56,941 nucleotides of DNA, taken from Bacteroidales bacterium (lineage in GTDB: Bacteria; Bacteroidota; Bacteroidia; Bacteroidales; Lentimicrobiaceae). Shown here piece after piece: positions 7,538 through 16,555 of this stretch. The translations under genes and the position numbers were made by a program. The stretch spans positions 1 through 56,941 of the forward strand of contig JAEUTG010000053.1 of NCBI GenBank assembly GCA_016788045.1, written 5' to 3'. The notes beneath the pieces are model-generated. The model had not been told where the DNA came from. It saw only the letters and a list, made by a program, of their open reading frames with translations, and did no database searches. Within the stretch, counting starts at the first letter, position 1. Each line of letters opens with the position of its first letter.

Positions 7538-8920
7538 ATGAAAACACGAATCGAACATGACACCATGGGCAATGTTGAGGTACCTGCCGACAAATACTGG
7601 GGAGCCCAGACCCAGCGCTCTTTCGGGAATTTCAAGATCGGGGATGGAACCATGCCCCGGGAGATTATCCACGCATTTGCCATCCTGAAAAAAGCTGCAG
7701 CCATTACCAACCGCGATCTCGGGGTTCTCTCAGCCGAGAAAGCCGATCTGATCTCCAAAGTCTGCGACGAGATCCTCGAAGGCAAACTGGCCGACCAGTT
7801 TCCGCTGGTGGTATGGCAAACGGGCTCAGGCACGCAATCGAATATGAATGTGAATGAAGTGATTTCAAACCGTGCTCATGTATTGGCTGGTGGCGCGCTG
7901 GGTGAGGGCAAAAGTCCGGTTCATCCCAACGACGACGTCAACAAGTCGCAGTCGTCGAACGACACCTTTCCCACGGCCATGTCCATTGCTGCCTTTAAGA
8001 TGGTAGTGGAAGTCACCATACCAGGCGTTGAGAAGCTGAGAAATACCCTGGCAGCCAAGGCCGAAGCTTTCAAAAACATCGTCAAAATCGGCCGCACGCA
8101 CCTGATGGATGCCACACCACTCACCCTGGGACAGGAGTTTTCAGGCTATGTTGCCCAGCTTGACCATGGCCTGCAAGCCCTGCGCAACACCCTTCCGCAC
8201 CTGGCAGAGCTTGCCCTTGGCGGCACAGCAGTTGGCACCGGTATCAATACCCCGAAAGGATATGCAGAATACGTGGCCGGACAGATTGCAAAACTGACGG
8301 GCTACCCTTTTGTAACTGCCCCGAATAAGTTTGAATCCCTTGCTGCCCACGATGCCATGGTTGAAACATCGGGCGCACTGAAAACACTGGCTGTGAGCCT
8401 GATGAAAATCGGAAACGATACCCGTTTGCTCGCTTCAGGGCCCCGCTGCGGAATCGGCGAAATTCACCTGCCCGAGAACGAACCGGGATCTTCCATCATG
8501 CCGGGTAAGGTAAATCCAACCCAGAACGAGGCCCTGACCATGGTGTGTGCCCAGGTAATCGGCTGCGATGCCGCCATCACAGTGGGTGCCATGCAGGGCC
8601 ATTTCCAGCTCAATGTCTTTAAACCTGTGATCATATATAACCTGTTGATGGCTGCCCGCCTGCTCGGCGATGCCTGCGTTTCTTTCAACGACAACTGTGC
8701 TGTGGGAATCGAAGCCAACGAACCGTTTATCAAACGCAACCTCGAAAACTCCCTGATGCTGGTAACCGCCCTGAATACCCACATCGGGTATGAAAATGCG
8801 GCCAAAATTGCCAAAAAAGCCCATGCCGAAGGCAGCACACTCAGGGAAGCAGCCATTGCCCTCGGACTGTTGACCAGCGAACAGTTTGATGAGTGGGTTG
8901 TGCCGTCAAAAATGATCTGA
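7538..8920 (+). CDS. fumC: fumarate hydratase, class II
   Basis: A 460-residue protein, the usual length. It carries TGSGTQSNMNVNEVI (about residues 97-110), GRTHLMDATPLTLGQE with the catalytic His near 188, and the superfamily signature GSSIMPGKVNP (about 317-327), whose mobile loop holds the catalytic serine. It converts fumarate to malate in the TCA cycle, or the reverse in the reductive branch used by anaerobes. It is a soluble homotetramer without an iron-sulfur cluster. The ATG at 7538 begins KTRIEHDTMG, the standard FumC N-terminus. A strong bidirectional hairpin follows the gene. Confidence 0.97.
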   Translation: MKTRIEHDTMGNVEVPADKYWGAQTQRSFGNFKIGDGTMPREIIHAFAILKKAAAITNRDLGVLSAEKADLISKVCDEILEGKLADQFPLVVWQTGSGTQSNMNVNEVISNRAHVLAGGALGEGKSPVHPNDDVNKSQSSNDTFPTAMSIAAFKMVVEVTIPGVEKLRNTLAAKAEAFKNIVKIGRTHLMDATPLTLGQEFSGYVAQLDHGLQALRNTLPHLAELALGGTAVGTGINTPKGYAEYVAGQIAKLTGYPFVTAPNKFESLAAHDAMVETSGALKTLAVSLMKIGNDTRLLASGPRCGIGEIHLPENEPGSSIMPGKVNPTQNEALTMVCAQVIGCDAAITVGAMQGHFQLNVFKPVIIYNLLMAARLLGDACVSFNDNCAVGIEANEPFIKRNLENSLMLVTALNTHIGYENAAKIAKKAHAEGSTLREAAIALGLLTSEQFDEWVVPSKMI

Positions 8921-8991
8921 ACGGAAACCTGTTTCATCAGAATTCCATTCATTTCAGGTAACTTCACGTGATCCTGGAGAATAACCGGTTG

Positions 8992-9040
8992 AACTGCTGA
9001 TTTTTAAAGGAAATATCCTGAAAAATCAGCAGTTTTACTT
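8992..9040. terminator. bidirectional terminator between fumC and GT39
   Basis: AACTGCTGATTTTT (8992-9005) pairs perfectly with AAAAATCAGCAGTT (9021-9034). It has flanking A/T runs and an inner AGG/CCT pair. It ends fumC on the plus strand and, with its A-run, the convergent minus-strand gene whose stop codon adjoins it at 9035. Confidence 0.8.
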
Positions 9041-10636
9041 TTTGCCAGCTACGTCCTTCCCGTCAAGGCGGGCGGGCGGAAGGGCCTTCAGGTTGTGCAG
9101 CCGCCAGACATAGTGGTACATCACTAGCTTCTGATTCCGGAAAACCGGAATGGTATCAGGTTTATCTATCACTTCAAAATAATCTTTGTACAGCGGCGCC
9201 GGGTCGGCAAAGTCGTAGCTTGATGAAAAGAAATAGGCATCCATCCCGGGCTCAAAACCGCCACGGTCCTGGGTTATCCAGGCGTATTTGTGGGTACGTT
9301 CAAGCTCAGCCAGCGTGAGCAGGCGGATACCCGACGGGCGTGCCACGTAATAATCGAGGTTGGCTGCCGGAAACCACCGCTGCGACAGGATGATGGCATC
9401 CCGATTCATACGTCCCGATGAAGTATCGCTGTGGTATATCCGGCTGAACCCTGTGCTTAGTTGTTTCCAACCGTACATGTCAAGTGTGATGTCTTTGATT
9501 CCCATCCTTTTACCTGAACTTTTATCAATGCCTTTGTTCAGAAACCAGCCTTCGTTGATCTGCAGTAAAGCTCCCGTGAGTACAATGAGTAAAAAACCTG
9601 TCGCCCATCTGAGCAACACAGGAAATGAAGATGCCGCATTGTGCCTTGTGCTGATGGAACGCAGATAGTAAGCAGCCAGTGGCATCAGGGTCATGTATGC
9701 CGGTCCGGTCCAGTGCGGGAGGGTGCGGCGGAACAGGGAAAACCCCAGAAACAGCAGAATAACCGGCAGTGCAACAGAGACAAGCAAACGGAGTGCGGCC
9801 GGTTTTCCGGTAAGACGTTTCCGGGAAAAAGCGATGAGCGCTGCTACGATGAGACCAAATACAAACGGATTGTTGTAAAAGATCTGCCCAACGAGCTCAA
9901 TGCCAAAAAGGTCGGGACGCAGAACGGTTTTTACCACCTCTACCCTTTCGCTGTGAAAGGAGAAACTCACGAAATCATACCGGAAATTCCAAACAACAAC
10001 CGGCAGAAAAAGGGCAGCAGCGATGGCCACCGCAGCATAGGTCTGCCACATCCTGAGCCAGCGCCTGTCAAAGATGAGAACATACAGGCCGATACCGGCA
10101 AACAGGAACACTGAGGTGTATTTTGACAGGATAGCCAGTCCGCCGGCCGCACCGGCCAGCAGCAGCCTGTTTCCTGAAGAAATCTTTCCGGGTCCCTGCT
10201 GGAAGGCCTTCAGTATAAACAGCAGGGTGAGCAGCCAAAAGAGAGTCTGCGGGGCGTCGGGCATCATGAAAATGCCTGATATCACAAACGTATAAAAGGA
10301 AACCGTGTAGAGCAGGGCGGCATACCATCCGGTAAGCGCATCGTGAACAGCTTTCCCGATCAGGTAAATAAGCCAGGTATTGATCGTTCCCGCGACAACG
10401 GCCCCCAGCCGGATAAACAATTCGCTGCTGAAGAGCAGGTTGAGGCTGAACAGCTGTATAAACCATCCGACCATGGGCGGGTGATCAAAGTGGCTGAGAT
10501 CGGGATAAAGGGCGTAATTGATGTAATACACCTCGTCGTTGCCCAGTTCGGTGGTGGCTGCAATGAGCAGGCGCACCACGGCCGAGAGGCCCAGCAACAG
10601 CCAGAGACGGTATTTGCGGAAAAAATCTGCCCTCAT
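9035..10636 (-). CDS. GT39-family glycosyltransferase
   Basis: A 533-residue polytopic membrane protein from the ATG at 10634-10636. After TM1 comes ELGNDEVYYINYALYPDL with the acidic pair Asp34-Glu35, then FDHPPMVGW, the DHPP form of the GT39 motif. YTVSFYTFVISGIFMMPDAP follows. About eleven membrane helices are followed by a C-terminal periplasmic domain of about 150 residues (SQRWFPAANLDYYVARP, TQDRGGFEPG). It is expected to use polyprenyl-phosphate sugar as donor for a cell-envelope acceptor. It is transcribed alone: it is convergent with fumC and separated from the methyltransferase by 150 nt. It is distinct from the ArnT-like gene at 4566. Confidence 0.85.
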   Translation of the reverse strand: MRADFFRKYRLWLLLGLSAVVRLLIAATTELGNDEVYYINYALYPDLSHFDHPPMVGWFIQLFSLNLLFSSELFIRLGAVVAGTINTWLIYLIGKAVHDALTGWYAALLYTVSFYTFVISGIFMMPDAPQTLFWLLTLLFILKAFQQGPGKISSGNRLLLAGAAGGLAILSKYTSVFLFAGIGLYVLIFDRRWLRMWQTYAAVAIAAALFLPVVVWNFRYDFVSFSFHSERVEVVKTVLRPDLFGIELVGQIFYNNPFVFGLIVAALIAFSRKRLTGKPAALRLLVSVALPVILLFLGFSLFRRTLPHWTGPAYMTLMPLAAYYLRSISTRHNAASSFPVLLRWATGFLLIVLTGALLQINEGWFLNKGIDKSSGKRMGIKDITLDMYGWKQLSTGFSRIYHSDTSSGRMNRDAIILSQRWFPAANLDYYVARPSGIRLLTLAELERTHKYAWITQDRGGFEPGMDAYFFSSSYDFADPAPLYKDYFEVIDKPDTIPVFRNQKLVMYHYVWRLHNLKALPPARLDGKDVAGKK

Positions 10637-10789
10637 TCAGCGTTTTATGAGCTGCGAAATTACGAAAAGTAAGCTTACAGCCTCAGTGGTGGCTTATTGA
10701 CAAGCCGGGGATTAGCCCTGGAGAAGGGAATGGTCGGAGGCCTCCGTCAGCAAGTGGCACAAAGCTGGCAATAATCACGATGCATGCCG

Positions 10790-11362
10790 TCAGAGAAAGG
10801 GTGCTTCGTCTTTCCTGAGCAAAACACTCATGCTCCGACTTATCTGTGGGTCACCAGCCTTAACCAGCCCCGCCTGTAAAGCAAGCTGCACCGACTGACT
10901 GAACTCAGCGGGTTTCACGTGTCCGGCGGGTTCGGCAAACAGCAGGACAGCACCGGTTTTCATCATGGCAGCCAGTTCAGCAAAGAGTTTGGGCTGATCG
11001 TCAACCTCATGGGCCACGGCAAACAGCAGTACGAAATCGATTAATCCGTTCAGGAACCCGAGAGATTCACCTTCTTTTACCAGCACAGGCCTGATTATAC
11101 CCGATAACCCCTGTTTTACCGCCCTGTCATTGAGTTTATGGAGCATCTTCGGCTGAATGTCGATACAGTAAACCATCCCATCTTCCCCTACCAGTTTGGC
11201 CATGGGAAGGCTGAAGTACCCCATGGCACTTCCATAATCTACACCTTTCATACCCGGTTTCAGATATGGCCCTAGAATAGCCTCAGGCTTGTGAGAAAAA
11301 TTCCTCACCGGACTGATTAAAAAATACCCCATCCACCAGGGGCAGATGTTCTTGTTTCCCAT
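10790..11362 (-). CDS. class I SAM-dependent methyltransferase
   Basis: 190 residues from the ATG at 11360-11362, or 205 if a TTG at 11405-11407 is used; the upstream part is short and hydrophobic. The protein begins NICPWWMGYFLISPVRN, a lead typical of small bacterial methyltransferases of the UbiE/Methyltransf_31 type. The SAM-binding motif I is GVDYGSAMGYFSLP, and the acidic residue of motif II is in VYCIDIQPKML. GSAMG departs from the usual GxGxG but keeps the glycines at both ends. DFVLLFAVAHEVDDQ corresponds to motif IV. The substrate is unknown. A decayed GT39 remnant lies just upstream on the other strand. Confidence 0.75.
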   Translation of the reverse strand: MGNKNICPWWMGYFLISPVRNFSHKPEAILGPYLKPGMKGVDYGSAMGYFSLPMAKLVGEDGMVYCIDIQPKMLHKLNDRAVKQGLSGIIRPVLVKEGESLGFLNGLIDFVLLFAVAHEVDDQPKLFAELAAMMKTGAVLLFAEPAGHVKPAEFSQSVQLALQAGLVKAGDPQISRSMSVLLRKDEAPFL

Positions 11363-11452
11363 AAAAAAGTAACTAACAGTCAGCGAAGCTACGATCACTG
11401 GCAGCAAAATAAAAAAGAGAATCGGTCAACGGCGGATTTCACAGGATGAAAC

Positions 11453-11475
11453 CCTGTTCAGTTTACCTGAACAGG
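11453..11475. repeat. perfect 9-bp palindrome
   Basis: CCTGTTCAG (11453-11461) is repeated inverted as CTGAACAGG (11467-11475) with a 5-nt loop. It lies upstream of the methyltransferase on the minus strand and before the GT39 remnant on the plus strand. It could be an operator or a remnant hairpin. There is no T-run, so it is not a clear terminator. Confidence 0.6.
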
Positions 11476-11519
11476 AACCACATTGTCGGTACAGAATATC
11501 CGGGATTCACAGAAATGTA

Positions 11520-11959
11520 CTGCTTTGTCAGGGTAAACAAGGCGAACCGGTTCCCCAGTGGCTGGCCGATCGCCTGGGCTGGTACGACCTGGCCGTTGAA
11601 GTTGCCGGGGTTTATCAATCCCTTCCGGCTGCTGAAAGAAACAATGCCGTGATCATTTCATCAGATTACGGTCATGCCGGCGCCCTCGAACTTTATGGTT
11701 TGAGCTCGGGTACCCAGCCGTTTATGCTACACACAATACATTTCATACATGGGGGCCACCATCCGATTCAGTAAAAACATACATCGCTGTCTGAATCGAT
11801 ACGGAAGAGGTAAAAACCTTGTTTGAAAGCGTGGAAACCGCAGGCATGGTCTGTTGCCCCGACTGTACCCGCCCGCAGAGGGAAACGCCTGTATATATCC
11901 TCAGGGGACCAAAGTTTTCGATGGAAAAAGAATGGGAAAGATTCAAAATGGTTGGTTGA
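11520..11959 (+). pseudogene. decayed C-terminal remnant of a GT39 glycosyltransferase
   Basis: In the frame from 11550 the plus strand reads VPQWLADRLGWYDLAVEVAG, then VYQSLPAAERNNAVIISSDY and GHAGALELYGL. This is the well-known soluble C-terminal segment of many GT39 proteins (LPQ-ADRFGW, SLPPEERA, NYGEAGAL-FYG). After a one-base frameshift between about 11725 and 11748 the frame continues as TWGPPSDSVKTYIAV, then a TGA stop. Beyond that it reads IDTEEVKTLFESVETAGMV and ETPVYILRGPKFSMEKEWER, ending at a TGA at 11957-11959. The membrane part is absent. One frameshift, one internal stop and loss of the N-terminal two thirds show a dead gene. The open frames overlapping this stretch are not genes. 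Confidence 0.8.
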
Positions 11960-12061
11960 AAAAAATCAGCCCGCTTAAAATGTGATTCATTCAAGCTTCT
12001 TGGTCAATCGCAGAGTATCTGCAAAAGGCAGAATCGTTCCCTGGTAACACAGAAATCTGCC

Positions 12062-13015
12062 TTATCGGTGGCGCCGGCAAACAGGCCCAGCCCCTCTTAC
12101 TTTCATCCTGACTGCAAACAGACATTCCGATGCAGTAATAAACAAGGTTTTTCCATCGTTGCCCCCGAAGCACACATTGGCAGTCCAGGCAGCCTCCACC
12201 GGGATGTGGGCTATTTTTCTGCCCTTTCGGCTGAAAACTGTAACCCCGTTGCCAGTGAGGTAAACATTGCCCTTTTCATCGAGGGTCATACCATCGGAGC
12301 CCATTTCAGCAAACAGCTTCCGGTTTGTAAGGCTTCCATCCGGCATTATGGTAAACACATAGGTTTTACCGGCCCCGATGTCTGCAACATACAGGTATTT
12401 ACCATCGGGTGTTCCGATGATCCCGTTTGGCCTGACAAATCCTACAGCAGCTTTTTTCAGGGGTTTGCGGTCGGGCCCGAGCATCCATACATTTTCCCCA
12501 TCCTGCTGGGTTGCGGGGTTGCGTGTCCAGTAAGGCCGCACGTAGAGCGGATCGGTAAAGTAGATCCGTCCGGATGGATGAACCCAAAGGTCATTGGGGC
12601 CGTTCAGCTTTTTGCCTTCAGCATCTTTCACCAGTACGTCAATCTTTTTCCCCGGGCCAATCTGCCAGAGTTCATTGTTCATATCGGAGCACGACAACAG
12701 CCTGCCTGAGGCATCGAAGTACAGGCCATTGGCCCTCCCGGTGCTGTCGAGAAACAATTCCAGGTGATTGTCAGTTGTCCAGACATAAATCCGGTCGTTG
12801 GGCTGATCGGTGAAATATACATTGCCCGCGCTGTCGGCAGCCGGCCCCTCGGTGAAGGCGAAACCATCTGCCAGCTTTTCAGCAACGGGTCCGTTGAGAA
12901 AAAGTCCAGGCTGTTTCTGTGACCAGGCTGTTTCTGTCAAAACAAACAGAATCAGGAAGATAACTACCAATCCCAATAATTTGCACCTGACTCCTGACTT
13001 CCGTGAATCCACCAT
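12062..13015 (-). CDS. secreted SMP-30/gluconolactonase-like beta-propeller lactonase
   Basis: A 317-residue protein with an N-terminal hydrophobic signal (about residues 12-31, cleavage near AWS-QKQ). The six-bladed propeller motifs of the SMP-30/LRE family are clear: DGFAFTEGPAADSAGNVYFTD, RANGLYFDASGRL, LNGPNDLWVHPSGRIYFTDP, VRPNGIIGTPDGKYLYVADI and DGMTLDEKGNVYLT. Asn and Asp residues in these strands would bind the catalytic Ca or Zn. It probably hydrolyses sugar lactones in the periplasm. It starts 5 nt after the DUF418 gene and is the last member of the MFS-GH94-GH3-DUF418 operon, so an aldonolactone made during sugar oxidation is a sensible substrate. The C-terminal tail VRGAGPVCRRHR looks unusual and may be a slightly extended end. 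Confidence 0.85.
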   Translation of the reverse strand: MVDSRKSGVRCKLLGLVVIFLILFVLTETAWSQKQPGLFLNGPVAEKLADGFAFTEGPAADSAGNVYFTDQPNDRIYVWTTDNHLELFLDSTGRANGLYFDASGRLLSCSDMNNELWQIGPGKKIDVLVKDAEGKKLNGPNDLWVHPSGRIYFTDPLYVRPYWTRNPATQQDGENVWMLGPDRKPLKKAAVGFVRPNGIIGTPDGKYLYVADIGAGKTYVFTIMPDGSLTNRKLFAEMGSDGMTLDEKGNVYLTGNGVTVFSRKGRKIAHIPVEAAWTANVCFGGNDGKTLFITASECLFAVRMKVRGAGPVCRRHR

Positions 13016-13020
13016 ATACG

Positions 13021-14199
13021 CTATTTTTTATCGCTTCCTATCCAGGTGGCTCTGTGCCAGATGCCTTCCAGGGGCCCATGCCGGTAATTCCTGCTCCACC
13101 AGGTGCAGAAACCAGCAAAGATAACGGTTAACAAAACACCGATCATAAGACCATAGGTAGCACCGGTGTATTGATAGAGTCCCAGCCCGAAACCATAGTA
13201 AATAAAGGCACCGGCCACCGACTGCAGTACATAGTTGGTGAGGCTCATTCTGCCCATCGGGGCAAAAACGTTGAGCAGCCTGTGAAATCTGGATGAATGA
13301 TACAGCAGGCTGAAGCCGGAAACAAGTACCAGCATGAATGCCAGGTTGGCCCAACTCCCGAGCAGGATGGCCGCCGAATCGCGGATAGCCCGGCTCCCAA
13401 TCTGTGATACATAGATTCTGAGCACAAAAAACAACGGCAGAAATACCAAAGAGGAGGACACAAGGACGCGTCTCCAGAATCTGCTGCGATGTGTTGACCA
13501 AAGGAACAGTTTTTTCCTGCCCGCCAGCATCCCGAGCAGAAAAAGGCCAAGGATCATGAAATACCGCCCGTTTTCATAATTCCACAGCAGCACCGCTTTC
13601 TTCCCGTTGGTGAGGTTGCCGGCTACAGTTGCAGCGAATGAGTTTCCGCTCAGGTAGCTGGCTGATTTCCCGAAATAGGTCCACGATAAAGGGTCTCCGG
13701 TGGTCATCTGCGGATGCTGCATCGTCTGGAAAAAGTGGTAAATCTCCAGCGGCTGAAGCAACAATAATACAGCAACAAACAGCCCATACCGGTCCGGAAG
13801 CCGTGAAAGGGGGATGAGCAGCAGTCCGATGGCCGCATAAATGGTCAGAATATCACCCTGGAAAAATGCGGAATTGATCATTCCAAACCCAAACAGCAAC
13901 ACCATTCTCCAGGCAAACCTGCCGCTGAAATCCTTTCCCCTTTTCGCCTGATTGTCTGATTGGATAAAGAAAGTCAGGCCAAAGAGCAAGGCGAACATGG
14001 CAAACGATTTTCCGCTGAACAGAAAAAACAATACCTCCCAGATCACCGCATCGCTGGCTTTCATCCATGCCGGCAGGTTTTCCGGAAAATAGTAAAAATC
14101 GAAATGTTCGATGTTGTGCAGCAGCATGATGGAAGCGATGGCAAATCCCCTGAGGGCATCAACCAGGTGCAGCCTTCCGGTTTCAGAGCTGTGGTTCAT
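13021..14199 (-). CDS. DUF418-domain membrane protein (YeiB-like)
   Basis: 392 residues from the ATG at 14197-14199; a TTG eight codons upstream is a weaker alternative. The N-terminus LHLVDALRGFAIASIMLLHN is the typical acyltransferase-3/DUF418 lead. About ten TM helices follow, and near the C-terminus APMGRMSLTNYVLQS is the hallmark of the DUF418 region. Members are often found beside sugar or signalling genes; the biochemical role is unknown, and acyl transfer has been proposed for related proteins. It lies 32 nt after the GH3 gene and 5 nt before the lactonase gene, so it belongs to the carbohydrate operon. Confidence 0.85.
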   Translation of the reverse strand: MNHSSETGRLHLVDALRGFAIASIMLLHNIEHFDFYYFPENLPAWMKASDAVIWEVLFFLFSGKSFAMFALLFGLTFFIQSDNQAKRGKDFSGRFAWRMVLLFGFGMINSAFFQGDILTIYAAIGLLLIPLSRLPDRYGLFVAVLLLLQPLEIYHFFQTMQHPQMTTGDPLSWTYFGKSASYLSGNSFAATVAGNLTNGKKAVLLWNYENGRYFMILGLFLLGMLAGRKKLFLWSTHRSRFWRRVLVSSSLVFLPLFFVLRIYVSQIGSRAIRDSAAILLGSWANLAFMLVLVSGFSLLYHSSRFHRLLNVFAPMGRMSLTNYVLQSVAGAFIYYGFGLGLYQYTGATYGLMIGVLLTVIFAGFCTWWSRNYRHGPLEGIWHRATWIGSDKK

Positions 14200-14231
14200 C
14201 CTTGAAGTATCGTTGATCCGCAAAAACTGCC

Positions 14232-16553
14232 TTAATCCTTCAGCTCAAATTCTCCTTTCAACGGTAGATTGTCGGAGGAAGTTCCGACAAAAACCAGAAA
14301 CTTACCGGCTTCGGGGGCAAACTTCTTATCGAGGCGGTAAAAGGCCAGGTCTTCGGGGCGGATGGTGAAAGTGATTTGTTTGCTATTACCTTTTGCTATC
14401 ATCACTTTCTCAAACCCTTTCAGTTGCAGCACTGGTCTTGCAACCCCATTTCCCACCACATCGCGGACATAAAGCTGCACAACTTCTTCTCCGTCGTAAT
14501 TACCGGTGTTTGTGACCGTAGCTTTTATGGTCAGCGTTCCGTTCATCGGAATTTCTGCGGCACTGAGTTCCAGATTGCTGTAAGAGAATGTAGTGTAGCT
14601 GAGTCCGAAACCGAAGGGGAAAAGGGGTGCATTCGGGATGTCGCGGTATTTGGTGCTGAAGCCGTTCGGATCAGGATTATAGGGTCTTCCGGTGCTGTAT
14701 TCTTCATAAAACACCGGTACCTGTCCAACATGAACCGGAAAAGAGGCAGGTAGCTTGCCCGAAGGATTGACTTTCCCGAAGAGGACATCGGCAATGGCAT
14801 TTCCCGATTCTGACCCCAGCAGCCAGCAGTTGAGAATGGCATCGGCATAGTCCACAGCATCGGTAAGTACCAATGGCCGTCCGTTGAACAGGGTAAGTAC
14901 CACTGGCTTTCCGGTTTTTTTGATCTCACGGAGCAGTTCAACCTGCAGACCTTTGAGGGAGATATCGGCGTAACTGCGGCATTCGCCCGACATATAGGCC
15001 GTTTCGCCAAGCGCAACAACCACGACATCCGCTTTGCGGGCTACAGCTAAAGCTTCCTCAAAACCGCTGCGATCGTTCGTGTTGATCTCCACCGGCGAGA
15101 AGAAGGTATGCGGGTAATTGGTGGTGAGCTTGCACCCTTCAGCATACAGAATTTCAAACTGACTGCCTGCAGCAGCCTTCATCCCCTCTAAGAGTGAAAC
15201 AGCGGTTCCTGCTTCGGCAGTCCCCCTCCAGTTACCCAACGGGGCATCTTTATCGGCAGCAAGAGGGCCAATGACAGCGATCCTGCGTGTTTTTGAAGTC
15301 AGCGGCAACACGTTTCCCTCGTTTTTCAGCAAAACCACCGATTTGGTAGCAATGTCACGCGAGGCTGCCAGGTGAGCCGGATTCAGCGTTAGCTCCTGCT
15401 GTTTTTTCTCATCGCAATACTGAAAGGGATTGGTAAAGAGTCCCAGCTGATATTTCACCTTTAAAATCCGGCTGACCATTTCGTCGATCTGTTGAATGGT
15501 AATCTTCTTATCGTCAATCAGTTGCTTGCCATAATCCAGGTAGAGTTTTCCCATCATGTCCATATCCACGCCGGCGTTCAGGCCATAATACGCGGCCATG
15601 TAAGGATTCTCAGCACTTCCGTGATACAGGAGTTCGGCAACGGAAGCCCAGTCGGAAACCACAAAACCTTGAAATCCCCACTGATTGCGCAAAACTTCTG
15701 TTTGCAGCCAGTGATCGCCTGAAGCAGGGATCCCACCAACGGTGTTGAAGGAAGACATAAAAGTGGCCACACCGGCATCCACAGCGGCTTTATAGGGACG
15801 CAGGTAAACGTCATACAGCATACGATCCGATAGTTCAACGGCGTTGTAATCCCTGCCTCCGACCGGAGCTCCATAGGCTGCGAAATGCTTGGCACAGGCG
15901 GCTATGGTATTGGCATCGGCTAAATTGCTGCCCTGAAAACCACGAACCCGGGCAATGGCAGCCTGTTCACCAAGGTACACATCTTCACCGGCGCCTTCCA
16001 TAATACGTCCCCAGCGCGGATCGCGTGAAATATCGACCATGGGAGCGAAAGTCCAGTGAAGGCCGTTGGCTGCTGCTTCAATGGCCGCAATGCGGGCCGC
16101 CTTTTCCATTGCTTCACGGTCGAAACTTGATGCATCGGCCAGAGGAATCGGAAACAGGGTCTTAAACCCATGAATAACATCGTAGCCAAAAATCAGCGGA
16201 ATCCCCAGACGGGATTCTTCCACGGCAATTTTCTGCAGCCGCATGGTTTCCCTGGCCCCGAGTACATTCAGAAAACTACCGACCTGTCCTTTGCGGATCA
16301 TCTCATCGTAATTCTCATTGGTCCTGTTACTTTCACTACTGCCGGTTGACACGTAAGGATTTGAGAACTGGTTCAGCTGGCCGAGCTTCTCCTCCAGCGT
16401 CATCTTTGAAAGCAGTTCCCTGATTTTCGTTTCCATGGCCTTTTCCTGTTCTTTGTTTACTCCTCCGGTAAAGGAAACAATCACCATAAAGATGCCTGAC
16501 AAAAAAAACAATGGCACCAGTTTCCGGAGCACTCTGCTTCTTATCTGTTTCAT
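14232..16553 (-). CDS. bglX: GH3 beta-glucosidase
   Basis: 773 residues from the ATG at 16551-16553, two bases after the stop of the GH94 gene; the open frame extends further upstream but overlaps GH94. An N-terminal hydrophobic segment (about 11-31) gives export. The GH3 N-domain begins MTLEEKLGQLNQF and contains GWTFAPMVDISRDPRWGR-type residues (LHWTFAPMVDISRDPRWGR) and VVSDWASVAE, whose Asp301 is the nucleophile. The GH3 C-domain follows (VVVALGETAYMSGE, VVLTLFNGRPL, GKLPASFP), then the fibronectin-III-like domain (PFGFGLSYTTFSY, VTNTGNYDGEEVVQLYV). The length equals E. coli BglX. It hydrolyses terminal beta-glucosides in the periplasm and should act together with the phosphorylase and transporter encoded upstream. 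Confidence 0.95.
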   Translation of the reverse strand: MKQIRSRVLRKLVPLFFLSGIFMVIVSFTGGVNKEQEKAMETKIRELLSKMTLEEKLGQLNQFSNPYVSTGSSESNRTNENYDEMIRKGQVGSFLNVLGARETMRLQKIAVEESRLGIPLIFGYDVIHGFKTLFPIPLADASSFDREAMEKAARIAAIEAAANGLHWTFAPMVDISRDPRWGRIMEGAGEDVYLGEQAAIARVRGFQGSNLADANTIAACAKHFAAYGAPVGGRDYNAVELSDRMLYDVYLRPYKAAVDAGVATFMSSFNTVGGIPASGDHWLQTEVLRNQWGFQGFVVSDWASVAELLYHGSAENPYMAAYYGLNAGVDMDMMGKLYLDYGKQLIDDKKITIQQIDEMVSRILKVKYQLGLFTNPFQYCDEKKQQELTLNPAHLAASRDIATKSVVLLKNEGNVLPLTSKTRRIAVIGPLAADKDAPLGNWRGTAEAGTAVSLLEGMKAAAGSQFEILYAEGCKLTTNYPHTFFSPVEINTNDRSGFEEALAVARKADVVVVALGETAYMSGECRSYADISLKGLQVELLREIKKTGKPVVLTLFNGRPLVLTDAVDYADAILNCWLLGSESGNAIADVLFGKVNPSGKLPASFPVHVGQVPVFYEEYSTGRPYNPDPNGFSTKYRDIPNAPLFPFGFGLSYTTFSYSNLELSAAEIPMNGTLTIKATVTNTGNYDGEEVVQLYVRDVVGNGVARPVLQLKGFEKVMIAKGNSKQITFTIRPEDLAFYRLDKKFAPEAGKFLVFVGTSSDNLPLKGEFELKD

Positions 16554-16555
16554 TT

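Noticed and set aside
11446..11652. 68-codon open frame on the plus strand
   Set aside because: It is a wrong frame of the GT39 remnant. The correct frame gives clear GT39 C-terminal sequence.
12068..12709. 213-codon open frame on the plus strand
   Set aside because: Antisense to the SMP-30 lactonase gene, which has all propeller motifs.
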